This document shows, piece by piece, positions 52,391 through 60,867 of a stretch of 64,000 nt of DNA (the first letter of the stretch is position 1; each line of letters opens with the position of its first letter). The notes below the pieces were generated by a model, which saw only the letters and a list, made by a program, of their open reading frames with translations, searched no databases and had not been told where the DNA came from. The translations under genes and the position numbers were made by a program. Location: contig NZ_JBNFTW010000004.1 of the NCBI RefSeq assembly GCF_049943955.1, positions 1 through 64,000 on the forward strand. The letters are read 5' to 3'. The stretch comes from Desulfosporosinus sp049943955 (GTDB taxonomy: Bacteria; Bacillota; Desulfitobacteriia; Desulfitobacteriales; Desulfitobacteriaceae).

Positions 52391-54318
52391 TTCACTTGCG
52401 CTCCGCCAGGGAGTTCTTTGTCAAGCATAAGTACTTCAAGAACTTCTCCCTGTGATGCTGCCAAAATCATACCTTGAGAGGTTATTCCTCTTAACTTTGC
52501 CGGCTTTAGATTGGCAACAACTACTACGAATTTATTAATCAAATCTTCCGGTGCATAATGTTGAGCAATACCGGAAACAACCGTACGCACTTGTCCAGAG
52601 ATTTCGATTTCTAATTTCAGGAGTTTATCTGTCTTGGCAACCTTCTCGGCGCTCAGAACTTTTCCAACTCTTAGATCAAGTTTCGCAAACTCCTCAATAC
52701 TAATTTCTTCCTTAATTGGTTCGAACTCCAAATCTTTAGCTTCTTGCTTAGAGCCAGACTCCACTGGTTTCGTCACCTCTTCTGCATATTGAGAAATATC
52801 AATTCGCGGGAAGAGCTGTTCACCCTTTTGGATGCTGGCACCCGGATTTATAATTCCCCATTGATCCGCCTCTTCCCAGCGAATAAGATGCTCATCGCTG
52901 CTAAGGAGCGAACATATTCGGGGTGTAATGCCCGGCATAAAGGGAGCGGTCAAGATGGCCATAATGCGAATACATTCTACAAACGTATAAAGAACAGTAT
53001 CAAGACGCTCCTGTTGATCTTCCTGCTTTGCTAAGGCCCAAGGAGCAGTTTCATCAACATACTTGTTGCATCGAGCAATAAAACGCCAGATTTGTTCCAG
53101 AGCACTTGCCATGTCACAGCGTTCAAGACTGTCGTCTACGCCCTTTTTAACTTCCGAACTTAAGGTTTTCAATTCCATCTCTAAGGGACCATCTTGACCT
53201 GGCCGAGGAACAACCCCCCCCCTATACTTGACGACCATAGCCAAACTTCGAGAAACATAATTACCAAAATCATTAGCCAAATCACTATTAATTCGTTCCA
53301 CTAAATTGTCCTCAGAGTATGTTCCATCAGTCCCAACCTGCATTTCACGCAACAGGAAATAGCGGATAGCATCTGAGCCATACCTTTTAATTAATTCGAA
53401 GGAATCCTGGACATTCCCCCGCGATTTTGAGATTTTTCCCCCATCTTTCGACAAATACCACCCATGCCCATAAACAAGGCGCGGGAGAGGAAGATCAAGA
53501 GCCATCAAAATAATTGGCCAAATGATCGCATGGAAGCGAACAATATCTTTCCCCATGATTTGAACGTTAGCCGGCCAATATTTTTTATAATTTTCTTCAT
53601 CCGGGTAACCTAAAGCGGAAATATAGTTGATTAAGGCATCAAGCCAAACATAAACCACATGCTTTGGATCAAAAGGTACCTTAATCCCCCACTTGAATGT
53701 CGTTCTGGAAACACAAAGATCTTCTAAGCCGCTTTCAATAAAACGGATCATTTCATTGCGCCGGGAAAGGGGCTGAATAAAATCAGGATGTTCATCAATG
53801 TATTGAAGGAGCGCGTTTTGATATTTTGATAAACGGAAAAAATAGCTCTCTTCTTTTAACAATTCTACACTGCGTAAGCAATCTGGGTTGGGACATTTTC
53901 CATCAACCAGTTTGCTTTCCGTCCAAAATGTTTCACAAGGTGTACAATACCATCCCGAATACTCTGATTTGTAAATATCGCCTTGTTCATACAATTTGGT
54001 AAAAATTTGTTGAACCACTTTACCGTGACGTTCTTCTGTCGTCCGGATAAAATCATCATTGGAAATATCCAAGGCCTTCCATAACTCTTTAAAGCGCTGG
54101 ACAACACCATCGACATAAGTTTGCGGATCAAGGTGATGGGCTTCCGCAGTACGAACAATCTTTTGCGCATTCTCATCGGTACCCGTTAGAAAATGAACCT
54201 GATCTCCCAACATTCTATGATAACGAGCCAGAGTATCTGCAGCAACTGTAGTATAGGCAGTACCAATATGGGGACTTGAATTGGGATAAAAAATTGGGGT
54301 TGTGATGTAATAGTTCAC
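52387..54318 (-). CDS. metG: Methionyl-tRNA synthetase
   Basis: Class I aminoacyl-tRNA synthetase. SPHIGTAYTT is the HIGH-type motif, CTPC ... CPNPDC a zinc knuckle, KISKSRGNV the KMSKS motif; the C-terminal OB fold (LDLRVGKVLSAEKVAKTDKLLKLEI) is the tRNA-binding domain. The start is GTG at 54318 with GAGGAG seven bases before it (643 residues), not the upstream ATG that would add 21 residues. No T-box leader: only about 200 bases separate it from divergent abrB. Confidence 0.97.
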   Translation of the reverse strand: MNYYITTPIFYPNSSPHIGTAYTTVAADTLARYHRMLGDQVHFLTGTDENAQKIVRTAEAHHLDPQTYVDGVVQRFKELWKALDISNDDFIRTTEERHGKVVQQIFTKLYEQGDIYKSEYSGWYCTPCETFWTESKLVDGKCPNPDCLRSVELLKEESYFFRLSKYQNALLQYIDEHPDFIQPLSRRNEMIRFIESGLEDLCVSRTTFKWGIKVPFDPKHVVYVWLDALINYISALGYPDEENYKKYWPANVQIMGKDIVRFHAIIWPIILMALDLPLPRLVYGHGWYLSKDGGKISKSRGNVQDSFELIKRYGSDAIRYFLLREMQVGTDGTYSEDNLVERINSDLANDFGNYVSRSLAMVVKYRGGVVPRPGQDGPLEMELKTLSSEVKKGVDDSLERCDMASALEQIWRFIARCNKYVDETAPWALAKQEDQQERLDTVLYTFVECIRIMAILTAPFMPGITPRICSLLSSDEHLIRWEEADQWGIINPGASIQKGEQLFPRIDISQYAEEVTKPVESGSKQEAKDLEFEPIKEEISIEEFAKLDLRVGKVLSAEKVAKTDKLLKLEIEISGQVRTVVSGIAQHYAPEDLINKFVVVVANLKPAKLRGITSQGMILAASQGEVLEVLMLDKELPGGAQVK

Positions 54319-54344
54319 GTTAGATCTCCTCTCAATCCTATGAA

Positions 54345-54351
54345 TTCGACA
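54345..54351 (-). promoter_or_regulatory. Exact 0A box in the metG leader
   Basis: TGTCGAA on the minus strand, just downstream of the likely metG promoter. It may be functional or fortuitous. Confidence 0.45.
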
Positions 54352-54390
54352 CATTAACTCATATTTGTCAAGTATATCCATAATAAAAAT

Positions 54391-54419
54391 TTATTATGTA
54401 AATGTAATTTTTTATTCAA
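54391..54419 (-). promoter_or_regulatory. Likely sigma-A promoter for metG
   Basis: TTGAAT (54419-54414) and TAATAA (54396-54391), 17-base spacer, about 75 bases before the GTG start. Confidence 0.55.
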
Positions 54420-54451
54420 GAAATTTAATTCCTAATCACCTTTAAAAGTGG

Positions 54452-54480
54452 TTGACTTTAATTGGAACCATTGGTATCAT
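54452..54480 (+). promoter_or_regulatory. Sigma-A promoter of abrB
   Basis: TTGACT (54452-54457) and TATCAT (54475-54480) separated by 17 bases, about 50 bases before the abrB start. Confidence 0.75.
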
Positions 54481-54495
54481 AAGGTTGTAGTTTTC

Positions 54496-54502
54496 TGTCG
54501 AA
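54496..54502 (+). promoter_or_regulatory. Spo0A box overlapping the abrB initially transcribed region
   Basis: TGTCGAA, an exact consensus, at about +10 from the predicted start. In Bacillus subtilis Spo0A~P represses abrB from sites in this position. Confidence 0.7.
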
Positions 54503-54528
54503 AGTTGTAGTAAAGGGAGTGAGTGAAG

Positions 54529-54810
54529 ATGATGAAATCAACAGGAATCGTGAGAAAAGTAGACGAACTTGGCCGCATTGTTTTACCTATCGAACTTCGC
54601 CGTACATTGGGAATTGACGAAAAAGACGCTCTGGAAATTTATGTGGACCAAGAAAGAATCATTCTTAAAAAGTATGAGCCGGCTTGTGTATTTTGTGGTA
54701 ATGCCAGTGACAATCAACTTTTCCATGGCAAAAACGTTTGCCGTGAATGTGCTGTTGCGATGGGAGAAGCTATCCTTGGCAACGTAGATACCGGTTCTAA
54801 AGCTGTCTAA
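54529..54810 (+). CDS. abrB: Transition-state regulator AbrB with CxxC C-terminus
   Basis: Swapped-hairpin DNA-binding domain (MMKSTGIVRKVDELGRIVLPIELRRTLGIDEKDALEIYV, residues 1-50) representing post-exponential genes before sporulation. The C-terminus has CVFC and CREC pairs, a zinc-ribbon-like tail found in clostridial AbrB but not in the Bacillus protein. Start taken at the ATG at 54529, with GGGAG nine bases upstream. It is divergent from metG, in the same genomic place as in Bacillus. Confidence 0.93.
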   Translation: MMKSTGIVRKVDELGRIVLPIELRRTLGIDEKDALEIYVDQERIILKKYEPACVFCGNASDNQLFHGKNVCRECAVAMGEAILGNVDTGSKAV

Positions 54811-54875
54811 GTTTAGGAACAGTTTTTACATAGATATAAGTTTGTGTGTAATGATATTATTCAAACACTCTCTTC

Positions 54876-54899
54876 GAAGGCCTGATTGGCCTTCTTTTT
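54876..54899 (+). terminator. Terminator after abrB
   Basis: GAAGGCC/GGCCTTC stem followed by TTTTT on the plus strand. Confidence 0.88.
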
Positions 54900-54902
54900 A
54901 TT

Positions 54903-55739
54903 CTACTTTAATTCTTCAATTAAGGCTTGATATACCTCTGACTTTTTCACTCCATAACGCTTGGCCACTTCTTTCATGGCATCTTTCTTGGTTAACCCCC
55001 GCTGTACTCCCTCATTGACCTCAATACACCAGTCTTGAGGCCCGCCTGCTAACTTTTTCGGAACAAATGGAGCAATGACGATGCAGCATTCTCCCCGCGG
55101 AGGGGTCTTTTCAAACTCTTCTCTTAGCTTAGAAAGATAATTCTTGTGAACTTGCTGATGCACTTTTGTTAACTCACGAACAACTGCAGCCTCACGATCA
55201 CCAAAGGATTCCGACAATCCTTGTAAGGTGCTTAACAATCGATGAGGAGCCTCATAAAGGATCAATGTTTCTTGGCGATTTGCCAGGTCTTCTAAACTAC
55301 GTTTTCTCTCCCCTGCTGAAGTTGGCAAAAAACCATAAAACGTAAAATGTTCAGCCGGCATACCTGATAAAATCAAAGCCGTCAGAGCCGCATTTGGTCC
55401 TGGCAAAACATCCACCGGAATATTTTCTTCAAGGCACAGCCGAATAACCTCACCTCCCGGATCAGAAATTCCAGGTAATCCGGCATCACTAATAAGAGCG
55501 ACTGTTTGGCCTGCTTTAAGTCGTTCTACTAGTTCTAAGGATTTCTTCTTCTCGTTGTGCTCGTGATAACTCGTCAAATGGGTACTAATTTGAAAGTGCT
55601 GTAAAAGCTTACGTGAATGGCGAGTATCTTCAGCGGCTATTAAATCAACATTCCGCAATGTATCTAAGACTCGCAGCGTTATATCTGACAAATTGCCAAT
55701 TGGGGTCCCACATACATATAATGTACCTTTAACTAACAT
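54903..55739 (-). CDS. rsmI: 16S rRNA 2'-O-ribose C1402 methyltransferase
   Basis: SAM-dependent tetrapyrrole-methylase-fold enzyme that methylates C1402. It has LYVCGTPIGNLSDITLRVLDTLRNVDLIAAEDTRHS at the N-terminus, LISDAGLPGISDPGGEV and VLPGPNAALTALILSGMP. A C-terminal helix-turn-helix-like domain (KKDAMKEVAKRYGVKKSEVYQALIEE) is also usual. 278 residues. Follows yabA by 36 bases. Confidence 0.96.
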   Translation of the reverse strand: MLVKGTLYVCGTPIGNLSDITLRVLDTLRNVDLIAAEDTRHSRKLLQHFQISTHLTSYHEHNEKKKSLELVERLKAGQTVALISDAGLPGISDPGGEVIRLCLEENIPVDVLPGPNAALTALILSGMPAEHFTFYGFLPTSAGERKRSLEDLANRQETLILYEAPHRLLSTLQGLSESFGDREAAVVRELTKVHQQVHKNYLSKLREEFEKTPPRGECCIVIAPFVPKKLAGGPQDWCIEVNEGVQRGLTKKDAMKEVAKRYGVKKSEVYQALIEELK

Positions 55740-55775
55740 GTCTAAAGACTCCCGACCGTAAAATATCCTTTAATT

Positions 55776-56081
55776 CTAGTCTTTCCGTAAAAAGCCCATA
55801 CAAAACAGACAATCCCCTTCTAAAGGCTGCCCGAAATGAAGATGACAGACGTGAAATCCTTCATGATAAAGTCGCTCTAAATTATCGTGAGCGACACCTT
55901 GGATATGTTCGGCATTGGCAATAACCCGCTCCGTCTCTTTTTCCGGAAGAGTACACTCACGTTTTAGTTTGATATTTTCTTCTTCTAAAGCCTTTACGTA
56001 AGGTATTAAATGGTTAACTTCCTCCAGCAGGGAACGTAATTTTTCTTCCACTTCTGTAAGGGCTTGAGTTAACTGACTCAT
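55776..56081 (-). CDS. yabA: DNA replication initiation control protein YabA
   Basis: N-terminal leucine-rich coiled coil (about residues 1-45, tetramerisation) and a C-terminal zinc-binding domain with HEGFHVCHLHFG and CLFCMGFL. In Bacillus subtilis it binds DnaA and DnaN and limits initiation. 101 residues. It overlaps ricT by 4 bases. Its presence gives context to the DnaA-box cluster at 22.9 kb. Confidence 0.94.
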   Translation of the reverse strand: MSQLTQALTEVEEKLRSLLEEVNHLIPYVKALEEENIKLKRECTLPEKETERVIANAEHIQGVAHDNLERLYHEGFHVCHLHFGQPLEGDCLFCMGFLRKD

Positions 56082-56890
56082 ACCTTCTCACTCTTTCCTT
56101 TGGGCTTTTCCCCTTTCCTATTACAACGCTGTTTGCCATTCATTTTACTTGCATTGGCAACAGGGCTATCAACAATACTATTCGATTCATCCAGAATTTC
56201 CAGCATCTTAATGTCTTCTAAATCCTGAGCGTACATTTCCTTATCATCAGGTTTATAACAGCCATTTTCATACTTCAGACAACACATAAGCCGACCGCAA
56301 ATTCCAGAGATCTTGGTCGGGTTTAGAGATAATTTTTGATCCTTGGCCATGCGGATGGAAACTGGTTCAAAATCTCCTAAAAATGACGTACAGCAAAGTA
56401 TTCTTCCGCAGGAACCGACTCCTCCCAGCATCTTAGCTTCATCTCTAACTCCTATTTGCCTTAATTCAATACGCGTACGGAAAATGGCCGCCAAATCTTT
56501 TACTAATTCCCGAAAGTCAACCCTGCCTTCAGCCGTAAATGAAAAAATAATCTTATTTCCGTCAAAGGTATACTCGACGTCAACCAATTTCATCGGCAGC
56601 TGATGTTCGGATATTTTCTTTAAGCAGATTTGAAAAGCATCTTTTTCCTTTATTCTATTTTGTTCTACAAACTGTTCATCAGCCGATGTGGCTTTTCTAA
56701 TAACCTGCTTTAAAGGAAGTACCACTTCCTCATCAGCTACCATTCGAGGAGGAATCACCAATTCACCGAATTCAATACCTCTTGCGGTTTCAACAATCAC
56801 CCGGTCCGAGGCCTCAAGCTTAAGATCTCCCGGAGAGAAATAGTATATTTTACCCGCGTTTTTAAAGCGAACACCGACAACCTCAATCAC
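56078..56890 (-). CDS. ricT: RicT (YaaT) family protein
   Basis: PSP1 domain protein; in Bacillus subtilis RicT, with RicA and RicF, supports Rny-dependent mRNA maturation and Spo0A phosphorylation. It has FGELVIPP, RIELRQIGVRDEAKMLGGVGSCGRILCC and GRLMCCLKYENGCYK with the characteristic cysteines. The basic tail is additional to the core. 270 residues; overlaps holB by 8 bases. Confidence 0.95.
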   Translation of the reverse strand: MIEVVGVRFKNAGKIYYFSPGDLKLEASDRVIVETARGIEFGELVIPPRMVADEEVVLPLKQVIRKATSADEQFVEQNRIKEKDAFQICLKKISEHQLPMKLVDVEYTFDGNKIIFSFTAEGRVDFRELVKDLAAIFRTRIELRQIGVRDEAKMLGGVGSCGRILCCTSFLGDFEPVSIRMAKDQKLSLNPTKISGICGRLMCCLKYENGCYKPDDKEMYAQDLEDIKMLEILDESNSIVDSPVANASKMNGKQRCNRKGEKPKGKSEKV

Positions 56891-57761
56891 AGAGAACCCC
56901 TCCTTGTTGAAATAGTTCTAAAGCCAATACTTCTATAACCAATCTCGGATTCACTTGTTGTCTTAACGCCTCATTAGCTTTACCAATTGCCAGAAGTTCA
57001 AAAGGTTGGTTCGTGCCATTGCGGATGCCTTCCTGTATCCTAACAGCTAAAACCTGCAGATAAATACTTACTTGGTTTTTGTCTAAGGGAAAAAGCGAAA
57101 AAAGCGCCAGAAAATCCTTATCCTTAATAACCTGAAAGAACCTACGAACCCAATCTTGAAGAGCAAAAACACCCTGCTCCAGTATTGCAGTCGCCAAAGT
57201 TTGGTTTTTACCGCTTAACTCCAAGGCTAATTTGGCCTCCTGCTGATTTATCGCTCCCAATTCCTCAAACCACTCATCTTCGGAAGGATCAGGATAATAA
57301 ATTAACTGAGCTCGGCTGTGTATTGTAGGCAATATTCCTTCCGCATTTCCAGCACTAAGGATAATAACACAACGCTCCGGAGGTTCTTCAATAACTTTTA
57401 AAAGTGCATTCGCCGCAGGCAACGTTAACGTGTCCGCCTGTTCGATTATGGAAACTTTATAGTTCCCTTCATAATGCTTTAAATAAGCCTTTTCCTGCCA
57501 GGCAAGAACTTGTTCAATTCCGATCGTTGTCTTAAGCGGTTTCAGCCATAGTACATCCGGATGGTTAAGATTGGAAATTTTATGGCAGGCCGGGCAATTC
57601 TGACACGGCCTTTCTGATTTTGGCGAAAAACAATTTAAAATCTGGGCGATACGAAGGGCCTCTTCCCGCCGGTGTAATTCGCTTCCCCCATGGAAGAGTA
57701 AAAGATGTGCCAAGTGTTCTTCTCGAGCCGCCTTTTCTAAAAGTGCCTGTGCTAGATTCAT
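56883..57761 (-). CDS. holB: DNA polymerase III delta prime subunit
   Basis: Clamp-loader subunit. It has HLLLFHGGSELHRREEAL (degenerate P-loop, as usual for delta prime), zinc-knuckle cysteines around CFSPKSERPCQNCPACHK and the SRC-like TIHSRAQLIYYP. Start at 57761, overlapping the decarboxylase stop as ATGA with AAAGGA five bases upstream; 292 residues. In Bacillus subtilis tmk, yaaQ and yaaR lie between yaaO and holB; they are absent here. Confidence 0.93.
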   Translation of the reverse strand: MNLAQALLEKAAREEHLAHLLLFHGGSELHRREEALRIAQILNCFSPKSERPCQNCPACHKISNLNHPDVLWLKPLKTTIGIEQVLAWQEKAYLKHYEGNYKVSIIEQADTLTLPAANALLKVIEEPPERCVIILSAGNAEGILPTIHSRAQLIYYPDPSEDEWFEELGAINQQEAKLALELSGKNQTLATAILEQGVFALQDWVRRFFQVIKDKDFLALFSLFPLDKNQVSIYLQVLAVRIQEGIRNGTNQPFELLAIGKANEALRQQVNPRLVIEVLALELFQQGGVLCD

Positions 57762-59197
57762 GACATTCCTTTTTCCTCCTCCACGACCCAAATTGTTCGG
57801 CTTTCAAAACCTTCCCACCCTTGCCAACGTCCTTCTCCAGCAACAAGGAGTGTCTCGAGAACTTCTGGAGTCATTTGTTCTCCCATGACAACGATTGGAA
57901 TTCCAGGTGGATATGGCGAAATAGTTTCCCCAACAATATGGCCTAAACTCTCTTTCAGAGGAATTTTCCGTTTTTTAGCTAAAAAGGCCTCTCGTGGCCT
58001 AAGAATCTGGGGCGGTAAAAAAAAATCGCCGCTTCTGTCATATCGATCGTTTCTTCTAAAACCTTCAGATCCTAAGGACAATGATTGAGCACTATCTGCC
58101 AACCTCTCTAACCCCCTCGTGAGTCTGCGAATGTCCTCAGGGGTATTACCGATTCCCAGCAAAAACAAAATATTCTCTTCATCCCATAATTCAGGTTCCA
58201 GGCCAAATTCTGTACGCAAAAATTCAACACAGCGAGAAGCAGGTAATCCCAGCGGCCGTGTATTAATCAAAATTTTTGACCAATCCAGGGCATCAATCCC
58301 GTAAGTCCCGACATCGTTCTGAGAGAGTATACGGAATTTCTCCCCAACCCTTTGTTGAAGATTCCCAACTTCATCTTTAAGGCGTTCCCACCGGCTTAAA
58401 TCCAAAGCATATTCCCCAGCTCGTTCCAGAGACGCTAATAATAGGTAGCTGGGGCTTGATGATTGCAGCAGTTCCAAGCTTTGTCTTAAGCGAATACGAG
58501 AAACTCTTGAGCCTTGAACATGGAGCATAGCTGACTGAGTTAAGGCGGTTAGCGTCTTATGAGTACTATGTAAGACAAGATCCGCACCCAATGTTAAAGC
58601 ACTCGCAGGAAACAAGAATCCCAAAAAATGAGAACCGTGCGCTTGATCAACAAACACCGGTACGTCCGGTGCTAAATCCGCCCTTTTATTTAAAAGGTCT
58701 GGCAGCTCAATACACGTTCCATAATAACTAGGATAAGTAACATGACAAGCAGCGGCATTTGACCAAGGAAATCGCTCAGGGCTTATGTCCAAACCCAAGG
58801 GAAGATTAAAATCCGGATGAATAATAGGTTTTATATAGTCCGGTTTCAGTCCGCTGAGAACTAAAGCCGACATTACAGAGCGATGGGAACTTCTTTCAAT
58901 AATAACCTGATTCATCGTACCCGTAAGGGACATAAACATAGCCTGATTGCCGACAGTTCCCCCGCCAACTAAAAAAAATGTTTCATCCGCTCCAAAAATT
59001 TCGGCCGATCGTTTCTGCGCTTGATCTATAATTCCTTTCGGTGAATGAAGCATATCGAGTCCCGGAAGTTCTGTTAAATCAAATCCGCAGAAATCAAAGT
59101 CATGAAAAAACTCCTGTTGCCCTTTATGGCCAGGAGTATGGAAAGAGCAAAACCCCTGTTTCCGATATTGACTCAATCCTTCTCCCAGATCACCCAC
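57758..59197 (-). CDS. Orn/Lys/Arg decarboxylase family protein (YaaO type)
   Basis: PLP-dependent fold-type I basic amino acid decarboxylase. FHTPGHKGQQEFFHDF at the N-terminus, FVDQAHGSHFLG, and LVLHSTHKTLTALTQSAMLH with the PLP lysine. C-terminal Orn/Lys/Arg domain (YPPGIPIVVMGE). Substrate cannot be fixed from sequence; arginine is plausible. Start taken as GTG at 59197 with GGAGG seven bases upstream (479 residues), shortening the longest frame by 20. Confidence 0.92.
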   Translation of the reverse strand: MGDLGEGLSQYRKQGFCSFHTPGHKGQQEFFHDFDFCGFDLTELPGLDMLHSPKGIIDQAQKRSAEIFGADETFFLVGGGTVGNQAMFMSLTGTMNQVIIERSSHRSVMSALVLSGLKPDYIKPIIHPDFNLPLGLDISPERFPWSNAAACHVTYPSYYGTCIELPDLLNKRADLAPDVPVFVDQAHGSHFLGFLFPASALTLGADLVLHSTHKTLTALTQSAMLHVQGSRVSRIRLRQSLELLQSSSPSYLLLASLERAGEYALDLSRWERLKDEVGNLQQRVGEKFRILSQNDVGTYGIDALDWSKILINTRPLGLPASRCVEFLRTEFGLEPELWDEENILFLLGIGNTPEDIRRLTRGLERLADSAQSLSLGSEGFRRNDRYDRSGDFFLPPQILRPREAFLAKKRKIPLKESLGHIVGETISPYPPGIPIVVMGEQMTPEVLETLLVAGEGRWQGWEGFESRTIWVVEEEKGMS

Positions 59198-59298
59198 CAA
59201 TGAACCTCCATTAAATGGTTTATGATTCTTTATATCAATATCAATACAGATATTCATACTATTTTATCACATCTAAGTCAATATTTCATCTACATTTC

Positions 59299-59332
59299 AT
59301 AACCCGAGATTTGAATCAATATCCCGGGTTAT
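59299..59332 (-). other. Hairpin between gin and the decarboxylase gene
   Basis: ATAACCCG/CGGGTTAT inverted repeat with a partly paired interior; no T run follows on either strand, so it is not a clear terminator. Confidence 0.4.
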
Positions 59333-59343
59333 AATCAAAACTA

Positions 59344-59607
59344 TTAAAATAAAAGTCCTTGGATTAAAACTAAAAACTCTTGATATTCCGGAGTGTTCTG
59401 GTCTGCCGAGTACAACTCCTGTTGACAATCAGAACAGAAAAACATTCCTCGTATCCTAAATCCATCATAGAGTCCGTATTTTGGAACTTGAGCGCAGCGA
59501 TAACAAACCGGATAGACTTTTCCTTTATTGATAACCATTTTCTGATCCTTTATTGCGGTGGTTCCCTCACTTGGGCCCTGTGATTGTATATTAAATGGTT
59601 TTATCAT
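59344..59607 (-). CDS. gin: Anti-sigma factor Gin (CsfB)
   Basis: Small zinc protein that inhibits sigma-G (and sigma-E in the forespore) until engulfment. CYRC and CSDC pairs separated by about 20 residues are the family's zinc ligands. In frame an ATG at 59538 also has AAGGA seven bases upstream and would give 64 residues, the Bacillus length; the longer form given here (87) starts at a well-placed ATG after GGGGGA. The gene is next to the yaaO-like gene, as csfB is in Bacillus subtilis. Confidence 0.88.
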   Translation of the reverse strand: MIKPFNIQSQGPSEGTTAIKDQKMVINKGKVYPVCYRCAQVPKYGLYDGFRIRGMFFCSDCQQELYSADQNTPEYQEFLVLIQGLLF

Positions 59608-59640
59608 AGTTATGTTCCCCCTTAGTACTTCCTCCTACAC

Positions 59641-60867
59641 CTATTCTTCCCCTTCTTCGACTGAATTAGTCGTAGAACTGCTGCTTGACATTCCTGAATG
59701 ATGTACAGAAACCTGTACATTCAGGGAAAGAGGAAAATCTGTAATCTTCTCTTCCCATTGGTCTTTAATGGTCTTCCAATACGAAGGATCTCTCTCTTCA
59801 ATCAGCCGCCCAATCCCTAAAAAATCAAGACTCAAATCCCTCTCTTTTGTAATTGACAGCTCACATTCTTCTTGAATAACTTTAGCATAACTAGTTTCAG
59901 CCTGATTCATTAGATCGACCCATTCCGGTTCCGAAAGTTGTTGCTTTATACCCATTACTTCGTCGACGGAAATACTCGCTTGGATCTGGTACTGGAGACC
60001 TATTACTCCGTTGTTATTGACTAATTTATATCTAGTCTTGGATTTTAAAACTTGCCCGCCGAAGCTAACGTTGCCTTTATCATTCATTGTGTTAATTAAG
60101 CGATTCTGAACATTGTTTTCAAGCCACATATACCCTTTGGTTTCTTTATCCGTAAGGTAATCCACTAATTGATCCCCGCGTAAAACACCTGCACCTTGTA
60201 TGTGCAGTTCCTTTCCCTCCTTCTCGTCATTATATTCAATGCCACCCTCTCCTGACTTTATAGTTTCAACGATGGGAAGAATTGGAGCCGTACTCTGTGT
60301 ACCTAGAATTGTTAAGTAATGTCCCAGACGAACGGTTGGAAAAGTAGAAATGTTATTTCCTTGCTCCATATGATTCTTAATGCTCATAGCTGGCAGTTCC
60401 CCATCGCGCAATTTCAAATTTAAAAGAGTTTGGGCCCTTCCTTTTGTCAAAACAAGGTACATTGTCCGTCGGAACTCTGAGAAGCGCTGAGCAAAATCAA
60501 CAATATCGTTAAAACCGGCTTTGGCCGCACCTTCACCAATAACAATGACCTTCAATGAACCCATAAAGGGTATACGGCTGGAGATCTTATAAACCATTTC
60601 TGTTGCTTCTCGAACGCTGGAGACTTCTACACTAAAGGTTCGATCTTCAATTTTAGCTGCGGAATCTCCCCCACCTTGTTTAGGTTTGGCTAATTGCATT
60701 GTTATCAGAAATGTTCCCGGTTTTTTCCCGAGATCAACTCCTATGCCAATCAGAGGCGCCAATTCCTCGACTTCCCGTTTTCCCCAACATCCCGGTAAAA
60801 ATAAGAGACATGCTACTAAAATTAAGGCCGCAATTCGATTAACTTTTTGATGTCTTCTAGTTTCCAC
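59641..60867 (-). CDS. gerC: Spore germination protein GerC, lipoprotein
   Basis: Ger(x)C family outer-leaflet lipoprotein of a GerA-type nutrient receptor. Signal peptide with lipobox LFLPGCWG, then RKEVEEL-type LIGIGVDLG and the repeated GerC blocks. GTG start, with the AAGGGA site about ten bases upstream. It overlaps gerB by 11 bases and ends at the gin promoter region. 408 residues. Confidence 0.93.
   Translation of the reverse strand: METRRHQKVNRIAALILVACLLFLPGCWGKREVEELAPLIGIGVDLGKKPGTFLITMQLAKPKQGGGDSAAKIEDRTFSVEVSSVREATEMVYKISSRIPFMGSLKVIVIGEGAAKAGFNDIVDFAQRFSEFRRTMYLVLTKGRAQTLLNLKLRDGELPAMSIKNHMEQGNNISTFPTVRLGHYLTILGTQSTAPILPIVETIKSGEGGIEYNDEKEGKELHIQGAGVLRGDQLVDYLTDKETKGYMWLENNVQNRLINTMNDKGNVSFGGQVLKSKTRYKLVNNNGVIGLQYQIQASISVDEVMGIKQQLSEPEWVDLMNQAETSYAKVIQEECELSITKERDLSLDFLGIGRLIEERDPSYWKTIKDQWEEKITDFPLSLNVQVSVHHSGMSSSSSTTNSVEEGEE
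59642..59671 (-). promoter_or_regulatory. Sigma-F-like promoter of gin
   Basis: GGGAAGAATA (59651-59642) satisfies the sigma-F -10 consensus GGNNANAMTW at all defined positions; GACTA 15 bases upstream matches GYWTA at 3/5. It overlaps the last codons of gerC. Confidence 0.4.

Noticed and set aside
54319..54522. T-box or SAM riboswitch for metG
   Set aside because: Leader is about 70 bases from the predicted start point and lacks any of the conserved elements.
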